In this document: positions 9,012-16,745 of the stretch, in pieces
How the letters are laid out: every line of letters starts with the position of its first letter
Position numbering within the stretch: the first letter of the stretch is position 1
Assembly (NCBI RefSeq): GCF_020594515.1
Contig: NZ_JAJCTH010000014.1
Coordinates: forward strand, 62,001-126,000
Reading direction: 5' to 3'
Source: Rhodoferax sp. U2-2l
GTDB taxonomy: Bacteria; Pseudomonadota; Gammaproteobacteria; Burkholderiales; Burkholderiaceae_C
DNA length: 64,000 nucleotides
Translations under genes and position numbers: made by a program
The notes under the pieces: model-generated
Database searches by the model: none
The model's input: the letters and a program-made list of their open reading frames with translations, nothing else
What the model was told of the DNA's origin: nothing

Positions 9012-9535
9012 AAGGTACGAAAAAGCGCACACCCAGACAGGCCCGCGAAACCCGCGCCACGCTGGGCGCACGCTTCAAAATCCTGCTGCTCGATGCCGGG
9101 CTCTCTCCCGAACAGGCCGGGAAAATCCTTCACGTCACGCCGCGCACCATCCGGTACTGGATTTCCGGCAAGGTGCTGGTGCCGTACGCCGCGTACAAGC
9201 TGGTGCGCATCATGCGGCTGTTTGAGCTGCCGTGTGAGGGCTGGGACGGCTGGCACATGCACTCGGGGCGCTTGTGGTCGCCTGAGGGCTACGCCTTCCA
9301 GCCGCATGACGCCAACTGGTGGAACCTGCTGGTACGCCGGGCTGAGGGCTTTGATCGCCAGTACACCCGTGCGAACCAACTTGCCGTGGCCTTGCAGCGA
9401 CTTGAGGGGCCGGATGGCGTGTCGGTGCACGCCGCCGGGTATGCGGTTAGCGTGCCCGGCGGCTGCGCCGCCACGTCACCGACCGACGCAGTCGGGCGGG
9501 CGGCGAAGCCGACCGGCCTAGATTTATCTCTATAA
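8990..9535 (+). pseudogene. 5'-truncated copy of the element regulator (DUF3653-like)
   Basis: In frame with the intact copy at 10186 from the core onward (AHRIY, then RATLGARFKILLLDAGLSPE), but an in-frame TAA precedes His-Asn-Ala at the junction and the start codon is lost. It keeps the HTH-like segment (LHVTPRTIRYWISGKVLVP) and the conserved WDGWHMHSGRLWSPEGYAF block. Its C terminus after VALQRL differs from the second copy. Recombination between the cores at 8991 and 10205 would restore a full gene on an excised circle. Internal GTG starts exist, so a shorter product cannot be excluded. Confidence 0.65.
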
Positions 9536-9643
9536 CACTTTGGCACATGAATAAAAAAAACAGGCCCTCTCCATTGGGAAAACCTGCTTTCAACCAGCTA
9601 CGCATTCCATAGCATTCATTTCACTTTATGAAAAGGGACAACC

Positions 9644-9868
9644 ATGTCAGTCATCATCCTTCGGCCGCCAGTGCAGAGCATCCGTTTCGTTGCGGGTCAG
9701 GCGCTGAACACGTCATCACCCATCAAGCTTGAGCGGGATAGCTCGGGTGAGCTGGTGGCCAGCCGTGCCCCATCCCTGATCGAACGGCTGATCGCCAGAT
9801 CGGCTGGCCAGACCCTGCCCGCGCCAAGACGTGGCCGGGGCCGTCCACGCAAAGGCGGTGCCGCATGA
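9644..9868 (+). CDS. small AT-hook-like protein of element unit 1
   Basis: 74 residues, not recognised as a family. The C terminus (RRGRGRPRKGG) is a textbook AT-hook-like GRP core flanked by basic residues, suggesting DNA binding. The N terminus is hydrophobic and proline-containing without a signal peptide. AAAGGGA lies 8 bases before the start. Its stop overlaps the next start (ATGA). Position in the unique middle of unit 1 suggests cargo or a copy-control gene; this is inference. Confidence 0.6.
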   Translation: MSVIILRPPVQSIRFVAGQALNTSSPIKLERDSSGELVASRAPSLIERLIARSAGQTLPAPRRGRGRPRKGGAA

Positions 9869-10068
9869 GCGCCCTGCTGCCTGGGGTCATGGGTGATGCC
9901 ATCGACCAGCTAGAGAACGACTACGACGCGTTTTTTGCGTTCCTGGTGGGTAGTGCGTGCACTGGGCAAAAAAACGCACTGAGGGCCGCTGAGGGGCCTT
10001 CCCGGGGTATCGGGGTCGTAGACCCTGATGAAGCGAAGCGTAACGGTATTAAGGGGGTGGAACGATGA
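9865..10068 (+). CDS. small acidic protein of element unit 1, unknown function
   Basis: 67 residues with an acidic N-terminal helix (AIDQLENDYDAFFAFLVG) and no recognised family. Overlaps the AT-hook ORF upstream and the next ORF downstream by four bases each, so all three are probably translationally coupled. The last third is encoded in the block also found near the end of unit 2, where no matching full ORF is evident, so its C terminus may be accidental. Confidence 0.5.
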   Translation: MSALLPGVMGDAIDQLENDYDAFFAFLVGSACTGQKNALRAAEGPSRGIGVVDPDEAKRNGIKGVER

Positions 10069-10175
10069 AACAAATCTCACGCAGTGAGTTTGTCCATGAC
10101 GCGAGTGTTATGTGGATAACTCACGGGACAGTATCTCGTCGCCCTGAAAAACAGTTTCTGTTTATACTCAAATGA
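10065..10175 (+). CDS. 36-residue leader ORF of the regulator (unit 1 copy)
   Basis: Begins MKQISRSEFVHDA and ends FLFILK, stopping 10 bases before the regulator GTG. A paralogue at 10910-11035 keeps both ends but differs in the middle, so the start and end are conserved as protein. It overlaps the preceding ORF (ATGA), and its middle covers the inverted DnaA-box 14-mer. Function unknown; it could be a leader peptide. Confidence 0.5.
   Translation: MKQISRSEFVHDASVMWITHGTVSRRPEKQFLFILK
10107..10120 (-). promoter_or_regulatory. inverted copy of the DnaA-box 14-mer
   Basis: GTTATGTGGATAAC is the exact reverse complement of 8972-8985, so unit 1 is bracketed by inverted perfect DnaA boxes. No copy is seen at the matching position of unit 2. 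Confidence 0.6.
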
Positions 10176-10185
10176 AAGGATTTCC

Positions 10186-10875
10186 GTGAATATCTCAAAA
10201 CCCAATAATGCACATCGTATCTACTTCGATGCAAAGAAAGTAGGCCCCAAGTACGCCAAACAAATGCGCGCTACGCTGGGAGAACGCTTCAAAATCCTGC
10301 TGCTTGATGCGGGTCTGTCGCCTGAGCAAGCCGGGAAAGAATTGCACGTCTCACCACGCACCATCCGGTACTGGATTTCCGGCAAGGTGCTGGTGCCTTA
10401 TGCGGCCTATCGGCTGATTCGGATCATGCGTTTGTTCGACTTGCCGTGCCAGGGTTGGGATGGCTGGCATATGCACTCGGGGCGCTTGTGGTCGCCTGAG
10501 GGGTACGCCTTTTTGCCCCATGACGCCAATTGGTGGGCCTTGCTGGTGCGTCGGGCTGAGGGCTTTGGTCGCCAGTACGCCCGTGCCAACCAACTCGATG
10601 TGGCCCTGCAGCGGCTTCAGGAAAGGGCTTGTGAGGGGGCTGCAGGGACGAACGAGACAGGCGAAGCGGGCGCGCTCGGCCGTGCTGCCCTGCCCGGGCA
10701 AAACACCCTGAAAACCGAATTTACCCCCCGTCATAGTAATACGGGGGGTAAATTATCCGCAAATATCACATCGTGGAATTTGGGGGATTTCCCATCTCTT
10801 GGTCTAGCCCTCAAATGCTGGTCAAAAGTGACCAGTACCAAGTCGGGCTCGGGGTATCGGGGGCGCAGCCCCTGA
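10186..10875 (+). CDS. HTH phage-type regulator, DUF3653-like (intact copy)
   Basis: 229 residues from a GTG start preceded by AAAGGA. Residues about 30-70 read as a helix-turn-helix (LSPEQAGKELHVSPRTIRYW), followed by VLVPYAAYRLIRIMRLFDLP and the Trp-rich block GWDGWHMHSGRLWSPEGYAF, characteristic (from memory) of DUF3653 proteins of filamentous phages. Such proteins are usually about 100-140 residues. Here the frame continues past residue 145 through a low-complexity tail across the 14-bp inverted repeat, so the tail is probably not ancestral. The recombination core lies in codons 7-13. Likely the element repressor. Confidence 0.7.
   Translation: MNISKPNNAHRIYFDAKKVGPKYAKQMRATLGERFKILLLDAGLSPEQAGKELHVSPRTIRYWISGKVLVPYAAYRLIRIMRLFDLPCQGWDGWHMHSGRLWSPEGYAFLPHDANWWALLVRRAEGFGRQYARANQLDVALQRLQERACEGAAGTNETGEAGALGRAALPGQNTLKTEFTPRHSNTGGKLSANITSWNLGDFPSLGLALKCWSKVTSTKSGSGYRGRSP
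10718..10754. repeat. perfect 14-bp inverted repeat in unit 2
   Basis: AATTTACCCCCCGT and ACGGGGGGTAAATT flank a 9-base loop (CATAGTAAT). There is no T tract, so it does not look like an intrinsic terminator. It sits in the unit-specific middle and could be an operator, a replication or packaging hairpin, or a transposition scar. Confidence 0.75.
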
Positions 10876-10909
10876 TGAAAGCGAAGCGAAACGGTATTGA
10901 GGTGCAAGC

Positions 10910-11035
10910 ATGCTGAAACAAATCTCACGCAGTGAGTTTGTTCATGACGCGAATGAAGTATTGGCCTGTCCGTTGGCAGATTCACGCCGCCCTAAAAAAC
11001 AGGTATTTGGCAGTTACCTATTTATACTCAAATGA
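10910..11035 (+). CDS. 41-residue leader ORF (unit 2 copy)
   Basis: Starts MLKQISRSEFVHDA and ends SYLFILK, stopping 10 bases before the third regulator start at 11046, exactly as in unit 1. The central residues differ from the 36-residue paralogue and are longer by five. Conservation of both ends and of spacing to the regulator argues it is a real translated element. Confidence 0.5.
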   Translation: MLKQISRSEFVHDANEVLACPLADSRRPKKQVFGSYLFILK

Positions 11036-11045
11036 AAGAATTTCC

Positions 11046-11152
11046 ATGAATATCTCAAAACCCAGTAATGCATATCGTATCTACTGGCGTTTTTGTCAGG
11101 CTGGAGCGGCTTCGACGAAAAATACGCGTCATGCTGGGAAGCGGTTCACCAA
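11046..11152 (+). pseudogene. 3'-truncated third copy of the element regulator
   Basis: Starts MNISKPSNAYRIY like the intact copy, then departs after the core. A diverged trace remains about 33 bases later (TGCTGGGAAGCGGTTCA against GCTGGGAGAACGCTTCA), after which the ankyrin gene 3' end follows. This is the right-hand junction. The frame stays open antisense to the ankyrin gene but carries no family signal. Confidence 0.55.
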
Positions 11153-11826
11153 GCCCCGCGAGATTGACTCCTGCGGACAAAGTCAGAAATCATCTGAGCC
11201 GAGTCTTCCCGATTGGCCTTGTTGGCAAAGTCCAGCGCACTCAAGCCCGGGTCGTTTTTGAGCATCGGGTCGGCACCGGCCTCCAGCAGCAGTTTGACCG
11301 CCTCCGGCGTACCGTAGTGCGCTGCCATCATCAGTGGCGTGGTGCCGTTGGGTGATGCCGCGTCGATGTAGGCGTTTTCCTCCAGCAGCATGCGCATCAC
11401 GTCCAGATGCCCTTTGGTTGCAGCGTAATGCAGCGGTGCCCAGCCAGGCTTGTTGACGTCAGCATCCTTCTCGATCAGCATGCGGCACAGTCTGGCATCG
11501 CCCGCCAAGGCGGCCAGCATCAGCGGGCTCTCGTCGGTGGCGTTGCGCACCTCGGCTTTGGTTTGCGGCCAGCGGATCAACACCTCAGTCACCTTGGCCG
11601 CCTCGGATTGGATGGCCAATATCAGGCCCGGCACGCCTGCAGGATCGATCGTGTTGGGATCAAAACCCCGTTGCAACAAGGCCGTGACCTCCTTGGCATC
11701 GTCTTGCCTGACGGCCGCAAAAAAGTCTTCATAGGAACCGGCGTTGGCTGCAGAAAATCCAATCAAAACAAGGCTATAAATTAACTTTCTTAAGTGATTT
11801 ATGAGATTCAAAGAGCGTGTTTTCAT
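11146..11826 (-). CDS. exported ankyrin-repeat protein
   Basis: 226 residues with a signal peptide (about 1-29, ending SAANAG) and four to five ankyrin repeats: GFDPNTIDPAGVPGLILAI, DESPLMLAALAGDARLCRML, WAPLHYAATKGHLDVMRMLL, GTTPLMMAAHYGTPEAVKLL, and a final partial repeat. Probably a periplasmic protein-binding scaffold. Its start overlaps the tatD stop by four bases, so they are cotranscribed. The end abuts the element junction but the C terminus looks intact. Confidence 0.88.
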   Translation of the reverse strand: MKTRSLNLINHLRKLIYSLVLIGFSAANAGSYEDFFAAVRQDDAKEVTALLQRGFDPNTIDPAGVPGLILAIQSEAAKVTEVLIRWPQTKAEVRNATDESPLMLAALAGDARLCRMLIEKDADVNKPGWAPLHYAATKGHLDVMRMLLEENAYIDAASPNGTTPLMMAAHYGTPEAVKLLLEAGADPMLKNDPGLSALDFANKANREDSAQMISDFVRRSQSRGAW

Positions 11827-12620
11827 GCTGACAAAACTCCGGTAAAAAGCCTATCGAAGTTGCGACTGGTCGCGTTGGCGATCTCGTCGGTGTCAACACC
11901 GCGCAGCTCGGCCAGCTTGTGGGCCACAAAGGGTACGTAAGACGGGTTGTTGGTTTTGCCACGGTATGGCACAGGTGCCAGATACGGGCTATCGGTCTCG
12001 ATCAGCAGCCGGTCCATCGGCACCTGCACCGCCACATCGCGCAGGATGTGGGCATTCTTGAAGGTCAGGATGCCTGAAAACGAGATGTAGAACCCCAAAT
12101 CCAGCGCCGCCTTGGCCACGTGCCAGTCTTCAGTAAAACAATGAAACACACCACCCGCGCAACCTGCCGAGCCGTCTTCACCCTCCTCGCGCAAAATTTG
12201 TAAGGTGTCTGCCGACGAACTGCGGGTGTGAATCACCAGCGGTTTGCCCAACTGGCGGGCCGCCCGGATGTGCACCCGAAAACGTTCGCGCTGCCAGGCC
12301 ATCTCGTCCAGGCTGCGGCCATTGAGCCGGTAATAGTCCAGCCCCGTTTCACCGATGCCCACCACCCGTGGTAACGAACCTAGCGCCAGCAAATCGTCCA
12401 GCGACGGTTCACGCACACCTTCATTGTCCGGATGCACGCCCGCGGTTGCCCACAAATTGTCATGTTGCAAGGCCAGTTGATGCACACCGTCAAATTCTTC
12501 CAACGTGGTGCAGATACACAAGGCGCGGGTCACCCGGGCTTGCGACATGGCCTGCAAAATGGTGGGCAGGCTGGAGACCAGCTCCGGAAAATTCAAATGG
12601 CAATGGGAATCCGTGAACAT
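11823..12620 (-). CDS. tatD: TatD family metal-dependent hydrolase
   Basis: 265 residues, the usual length. Metal ligands are visible: DSHCHLNF (His6, His8), GETGLDYY (Glu), the VFHCFTE His and the ETDSPYLAP Asp. TatD proteins are 3'-5' exonucleases/DNases or D-tyrosyl-tRNA-type deacylase relatives; the substrate cannot be told from sequence. Placement after pilZ and holB matches the common tmk-holB-pilZ-tatD order. Confidence 0.93.
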   Translation of the reverse strand: MFTDSHCHLNFPELVSSLPTILQAMSQARVTRALCICTTLEEFDGVHQLALQHDNLWATAGVHPDNEGVREPSLDDLLALGSLPRVVGIGETGLDYYRLNGRSLDEMAWQRERFRVHIRAARQLGKPLVIHTRSSSADTLQILREEGEDGSAGCAGGVFHCFTEDWHVAKAALDLGFYISFSGILTFKNAHILRDVAVQVPMDRLLIETDSPYLAPVPYRGKTNNPSYVPFVAHKLAELRGVDTDEIANATSRNFDRLFTGVLSA

Positions 12621-12664
12621 GCGTCAGTCAGGTTGGAGGCCGCCCTGCAGCCGGGCGACGAAGC

Positions 12665-13033
12665 TCAAATGGTTTGGGTTTGCCGGTCAGACGCCAATTG
12701 CCCGCCCAGAAGCTCTTCGATCTTGAGCTTGAGCGCGCGCGCGCTGTCGTCCTTGGGAAAGCGAATGCCCACGCCCTGGGTACGGCTGTGGGAGGCCTTG
12801 GCAGGCGTGACCCAAGCCACTTTGCCTGCGATCGGGTAGCGCTGCGGCTCGTCCGGCAAGGAAACCAGCACATACACGGCATCACCCAACTGGTAATCAC
12901 GGTTGGTCGGAATGAACATGCCGCCTTCGGTGAACAGCGGGATGTAGGCAGCGTACAGGGCTGACTTTTCCTTGATGGCGAGCTGGATGACACTGGGGCG
13001 CGGGGTGCCCTGGGCGGCGTGCGTGGCGTTCAT
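12665..13033 (-). CDS. PilZ-domain protein
   Basis: 122 residues from [13 protein letters not shown], the start that overlaps the holB stop by four bases. A PilZ-like beta barrel is seen (FTEGGMFIPTNRDYQLGDAVYVLV, IAGKVAWV, GVGIRFPKDD). The RxxxR c-di-GMP arm is not evident, as in type IV pilus PilZ proteins, which act with FimX/PilB rather than binding c-di-GMP. Conserved next to holB-tmk in pseudomonads and betaproteobacteria. Confidence 0.87.
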   Translation of the reverse strand: MNATHAAQGTPRPSVIQLAIKEKSALYAAYIPLFTEGGMFIPTNRDYQLGDAVYVLVSLPDEPQRYPIAGKVAWVTPAKASHSRTQGVGIRFPKDDSARALKLKIEELLGGQLASDRQTQTI

Positions 13034-14049
13034 GGCTGTAAGTTTAGAGCCAATTGCGCCTGACTGACCAGCGCTTCCTGCATCAGCCCCGCATTGAACG
13101 GATGCTCCACCGTGCGACGGGTTTCGCTCAGCGATTTGGCCCACGCGGTGAGGCTGGCCCAGGACCCGCCTTGGGGCAAGTCGACCAATTCAAAAAAACG
13201 TGGCTGCGCGCCGGCGCGCACCGCCAGCAAGTCGTGGCAAATTTTGTGCAGGGCGTCCACCGTCTGGGTTGGCGTCCAGTCCTTGAACACGCTGACATCA
13301 CCCCGCTGCACCGCGTTGGGCAGCTGGCTCCAGCGCTCACTCACCGGGGCCATCATCAGGGCATCTGCCGGTCGGCCCCCTGAGGCCCGCAGCAGCACCC
13401 GGGCTTGCGGCGCAGGCACACCTTGCGCCGCAAGCCAGTGCAGTGCGCTGGACGGGTCGGGCCAGACCATGGTGTGGCTCAGGCAGCGGCTGCGGATGGT
13501 GGGCAGCAGCAGGTGGGCGGCATCGCTGGCCAGGGCAAACTTCACATCACCGGCAGGTTCTTCCAGGGTTTTGAGCAACGCGTTGGCGGTGAACACATTC
13601 ATGCGCTCGGCGGGGAACACCAGCACCGCCTTGCCGTGGCCTCGGGCGCTGGTGCGCTGCGCGAACTCCACCGCATCGCGCATGGCTTCGACGCGAATTT
13701 CTTTGCTGGGTTTACGCTTTTTGCTATCGATGTCAGATTGCGCTTTTTCCCCCAGCGGCCAGCCCATGTCCAGCAACACGGTCTCGGGCATCAAGACACA
13801 CAGGTCGGCATGGGCGTGCACATCGATCGCGTGGCAACTGGCGCAGACGCCACAGGCGCCCTGCGGCGTGGGGTGGTCACACAGCCAAGCGCTCGCCAGG
13901 GCCAGTGCCAGCTCGTATTGACCTAGGCCGGACGGCCCGGCCAGCAGCCAGGCGTGACCACGCTGTGACAGCAGACGCTGCACCTGGGCGGCAATCCACG
14001 GCGCCAGCGCATTGGCTGGCGTCTGCGCCTGTGATGCGGCGGCGCTCAC
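13030..14049 (-). CDS. holB: DNA polymerase III delta-prime subunit
   Basis: Clamp-loader subunit, 339 residues from a GTG that overlaps the tmk stop (GTGA). An ATG 45 bases upstream lies inside tmk and adds an unfamiliar N terminus. The AAA+ P-loop is degenerate (GPSGLGQYE), as expected for the non-hydrolysing delta-prime. Zinc module CGVCASCH and the sensor region [14 protein letters not shown] are present. Member of the tmk-holB-pilZ-tatD operon. Confidence 0.93.
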   Translation of the reverse strand: MSAAASQAQTPANALAPWIAAQVQRLLSQRGHAWLLAGPSGLGQYELALALASAWLCDHPTPQGACGVCASCHAIDVHAHADLCVLMPETVLLDMGWPLGEKAQSDIDSKKRKPSKEIRVEAMRDAVEFAQRTSARGHGKAVLVFPAERMNVFTANALLKTLEEPAGDVKFALASDAAHLLLPTIRSRCLSHTMVWPDPSSALHWLAAQGVPAPQARVLLRASGGRPADALMMAPVSERWSQLPNAVQRGDVSVFKDWTPTQTVDALHKICHDLLAVRAGAQPRFFELVDLPQGGSWASLTAWAKSLSETRRTVEHPFNAGLMQEALVSQAQLALNLQP

Positions 14050-14693
14050 GCCAGCCAGCCTTTTTGCCGAACCGACTGCAACACGTCTTGCCAAACGGCT
14101 TCACGCGGGTTGTCGGCGGCAATGCGGGCGAAACGGCCCGGGTCGGCCTGCAGGCGCTGGGCATAACCGTCACTGACGCGCGAAAAAAAGGCGGCGCTTT
14201 GGGATTCAAACTTGTCGGGCACGCGTGCGCCCGCGAGGCGCTGGGCGGCAACTTCCGGGTCAAGCTCAAACCACAGCGTCAGATCGGGTTGCCGAACAAA
14301 ATCACCTTGCGGGCTGGGTCTCGTCTGGACCAGTTGCTCCAGACCAAGCAGCGTGGTCCAGTCGTAACCCCGGCCACCGCCCTGGTAGGCAAAGGTGGCG
14401 TCGGTGAAGCGGTCACTGATGACCACCTCGCCACGGGCCAGGGCGGGCTCAATCAGCTGCTGCAGGTGATCGCGCCGGGCGGCAAACACCAGCAAGGCCT
14501 CGGTCAGCGCGTCCATGGCATCGTTGAGGATGATGGCGCGCAGTTTTTCTGCCAGGGGTGTGCCACCGGGCTCGCGGGTCAGTGTGACCACCCTGCCCTG
14601 CATCTCAAAAGCGCGCGCCAAGGCGTCGATGTGGGTGGATTTGCCGGCGCCGTCAATGCCTTCAAAACTGAGAAAAAGTCCGCTCTGTGTCAT
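14046..14693 (-). CDS. tmk: thymidylate kinase
   Basis: Phosphorylates dTMP to dTDP. 215 residues with P-loop [11 protein letters not shown], the dTMP-binding [11 protein letters not shown] loop, the DR motif [19 protein letters not shown] and a lid segment containing Arg. Directly downstream of mltG on the same strand, with 26 bases between. Confidence 0.97.
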   Translation of the reverse strand: MTQSGLFLSFEGIDGAGKSTHIDALARAFEMQGRVVTLTREPGGTPLAEKLRAIILNDAMDALTEALLVFAARRDHLQQLIEPALARGEVVISDRFTDATFAYQGGGRGYDWTTLLGLEQLVQTRPSPQGDFVRQPDLTLWFELDPEVAAQRLAGARVPDKFESQSAAFFSRVSDGYAQRLQADPGRFARIAADNPREAVWQDVLQSVRQKGWLA

Positions 14694-14719
14694 GAATCAA
14701 TGCTATTTTTTTTGAGCGC

Positions 14720-15712
14720 TTACCGCCCAAGCTGGTATTTGGCAACCGCCCGGTTATGCGCATCAAGTGTCTCGCTGAACTGGCTGCCGCCATCGCCCCG
14801 GGCCACAAAATACAGCGCCCGGCTTTGGGCGGGCTGCGCAGCGGCCAGCAGTGCCGCCTTGCCAGGCATGGCAATGGGTGTGGGTGGCAGACCGGCGCGG
14901 GTGTAGGTGTTCCACGGGGTGTCGGTTTGCAGGTCACGGCGGCGCAGGTTGCCATCAAACTTGTCGCCCATGCCGTAAATCACGGTGGGGTCGGTCTGCA
15001 GCATCATGCCGATGCGCAGCCGGTTGGTGAAGACCGACGCGATCATGGGCCGGTCGCTGGCGAGACCGGTTTCTTTTTCAATGATGCTGGCCAGGGTCAG
15101 CAACTCGTCGGGCGTTTTTAGCGGGGAATCTGCTGTGCGCAGTTGCCAGGCGGCGTCCAGATGGCGCTGCATGGCATGTTGGGCGCGCCGCAGCACGGCC
15201 AGGTCGCTGCTGCCTTTGGTGTAGGTATAGGTGTCGGGGTAGAAGCGGCCTTCCGGTGCAACACCGGGCAGCCCCAGCTTTTGCATGATGGCATCAGTCG
15301 TCAGGCCTTGGGTGTCTGGGGTGAGCTGCTCTGCTTTCAGGAGTGTTTGGCGAAACTGTGTGAAGGTGAGCCCTTCCACCAGCGTCACGGCGCGCAGGGC
15401 TTCTTCACCACGCACCAGTTTGGCCAGCAGGCTGCGCGGGGTCAGGTCGCCCGACAGTTCGTAGCTACCCGCCTTGATCTGGCGTGCGTCCCCGGAGAGG
15501 CGAAACCACCAGTACAACAGCTGCGGTGAGGTCAACACACCGGCGCCGACCACGTCTTGCGCCACACCACGCGCGCTGGTGCCCGGCTCAATCGACAGCT
15601 CCAGCATCGGCGTAGCCAGGCGGATCGGTTGGTTGATCCACCAGAACGCTGCACCACCCGCCGCCACAACAAGACCCAAAACAATGCTCAGTAAACGCCC
15701 CAAAAACCGCAT
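14720..15712 (-). CDS. mltG: endolytic murein transglycosylase MltG
   Basis: Inner-membrane lytic transglycosylase that ends glycan strand growth. 330 residues from MRFLGRLL, giving an N-terminal membrane helix (about 4-26). A LysM-like region (GTSARGVAQDVV) is followed by the YceG domain with catalytic Glu in ASIIEKETGLASDRP and the FTNRL-MLQTDPTVIYG block. Divergent from ygfZ, whose start is 41 bases away. The mltG-tmk-holB order is standard. Confidence 0.95.
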   Translation of the reverse strand: MRFLGRLLSIVLGLVVAAGGAAFWWINQPIRLATPMLELSIEPGTSARGVAQDVVGAGVLTSPQLLYWWFRLSGDARQIKAGSYELSGDLTPRSLLAKLVRGEEALRAVTLVEGLTFTQFRQTLLKAEQLTPDTQGLTTDAIMQKLGLPGVAPEGRFYPDTYTYTKGSSDLAVLRRAQHAMQRHLDAAWQLRTADSPLKTPDELLTLASIIEKETGLASDRPMIASVFTNRLRIGMMLQTDPTVIYGMGDKFDGNLRRRDLQTDTPWNTYTRAGLPPTPIAMPGKAALLAAAQPAQSRALYFVARGDGGSQFSETLDAHNRAVAKYQLGR

Positions 15713-15752
15713 GCCTTCTCCAAAAATGGAACACCGCATCATAATGCGCGGC

Positions 15753-16682
15753 ATGCAAAACCAACTTCACGGCGTAGCCCCGCTGACACATTTAGGGCTG
15801 ATTCGGGCGCAGGGCGAAGACGCGGCCAAATTTCTGCATAACCAGTTCACCCAGGACTTTGTGCTGCTCAAAGCGTCCGAGGCCCGGTTGGCGGGATTTT
15901 GCAGCGCCAAAGGTCGCCTGCAAGCGAGTTTTATCGGCTTCAAGCGCAGCCCGGACGACATTTTGCTGGTGTGCAGCCGCGACCTTCTGGCGGCCACACT
16001 GAAGCGCCTGTCGATGTTTGTGTTGCGCGCCAAGGTCAAGCTGACCGATGCCAGTGCTGACTTTGTGTTGTACGGGCTGGCTGGCTCCGCCGTGCAGGAT
16101 GCCACCGCCAAAGTGGCCAACAACTCAGACGCCCCATGGGCCAAGACTGATTTTGATGACGTTTCGGTGGTCTCTCTGTACCCGGCCGATGGGGTGGCGC
16201 GTGCGCTGTGGCTGGCGCCTGTTGGCCATGCCGCACCCGCTGGCGCGATGCTGCCGTCAGAGTTCTGGGCCTGGGGTGAGGTGCGCAGCGGCATCGTCAC
16301 CGTGACGCAGCCCATCGTGGAGGCCTTTGTACCCCAGATGGTCAATTACGAATCGGTGGGTGGCGTGAACTTCAAAAAAGGTTGTTACCCCGGCCAGGAG
16401 GTGGTGGCGCGCAGCCAGTTCCGCGGCACGCTCAAGCGCCGGGCCTACCTGGCACATGCGGATGCACCGATGCAAGCCGGTGATGAAGTGTTTTTGACGA
16501 CGGACGAGGGTCAGCCCTGCGGCACCGTGGCGCAGGCCGCCGCCGCACCCACGGGCGGGTTTGACGCCATCGTTGCCATGCAGATCAGCGCGTTTGAAGC
16601 CGGTGATGTGCGACTGGGCGGCGTGGACGGGCCCTTGTTGGCACTCACACCGCCACCCTACCCTTTGCTGCAAGACATTTAA
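15753..16682 (+). CDS. ygfZ: YgfZ/GcvT-domain folate-binding protein
   Basis: 309 residues, folate-dependent factor for repair or assembly of some Fe-S enzymes. The signature KGCYPGQEVVARSQFRG with its conserved Cys is complete, and the N terminus has the expected HNQFTQDF segment. Start chosen at MQNQLHGV; an ATG nine bases upstream is equally possible. Confidence 0.93.
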   Translation: MQNQLHGVAPLTHLGLIRAQGEDAAKFLHNQFTQDFVLLKASEARLAGFCSAKGRLQASFIGFKRSPDDILLVCSRDLLAATLKRLSMFVLRAKVKLTDASADFVLYGLAGSAVQDATAKVANNSDAPWAKTDFDDVSVVSLYPADGVARALWLAPVGHAAPAGAMLPSEFWAWGEVRSGIVTVTQPIVEAFVPQMVNYESVGGVNFKKGCYPGQEVVARSQFRGTLKRRAYLAHADAPMQAGDEVFLTTDEGQPCGTVAQAAAAPTGGFDAIVAMQISAFEAGDVRLGGVDGPLLALTPPPYPLLQDI

Positions 16683-16745
16683 GCCCGCCGGCCCGCCCAT
16701 GTGGGGTTGGCCCGTGAGAAAGATCTCGCCGGGCAAGCCGTGTGG

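Larger units (their letters stand above)
8991..11084 (+). mobile_element. two tandem units of a small integrated element, possibly inovirus-derived
   Basis: The core ATAATGCACATCGTATCTAC occurs at 8991-9010 and 10205-10224, with two changes at 11065-11084, marking units of 1214 and 860 bp. Both units begin with the same HTH regulator (about 400 bp alike) and end with the same 220-235 bp block (from CGGGGTATCGGGG through a short ORF). The middles differ: two small ORFs in unit 1, a 14-bp inverted repeat in unit 2. No integrase, replication, coat or zot gene is present, so mobilisation would need helper functions. The regulators recall phage DUF3653 proteins. Confidence 0.65.

Noticed and set aside
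9552..9592. Intrinsic terminator between units' ORFs on the minus strand
   Set aside because: A T tract follows a weak CAGG/CCTG stem, but there is no minus-strand gene for it to serve.
13094..13921. Plus-strand ORF of 275 residues opposite holB
   Set aside because: Antisense shadow of a well-supported gene in high-GC DNA.
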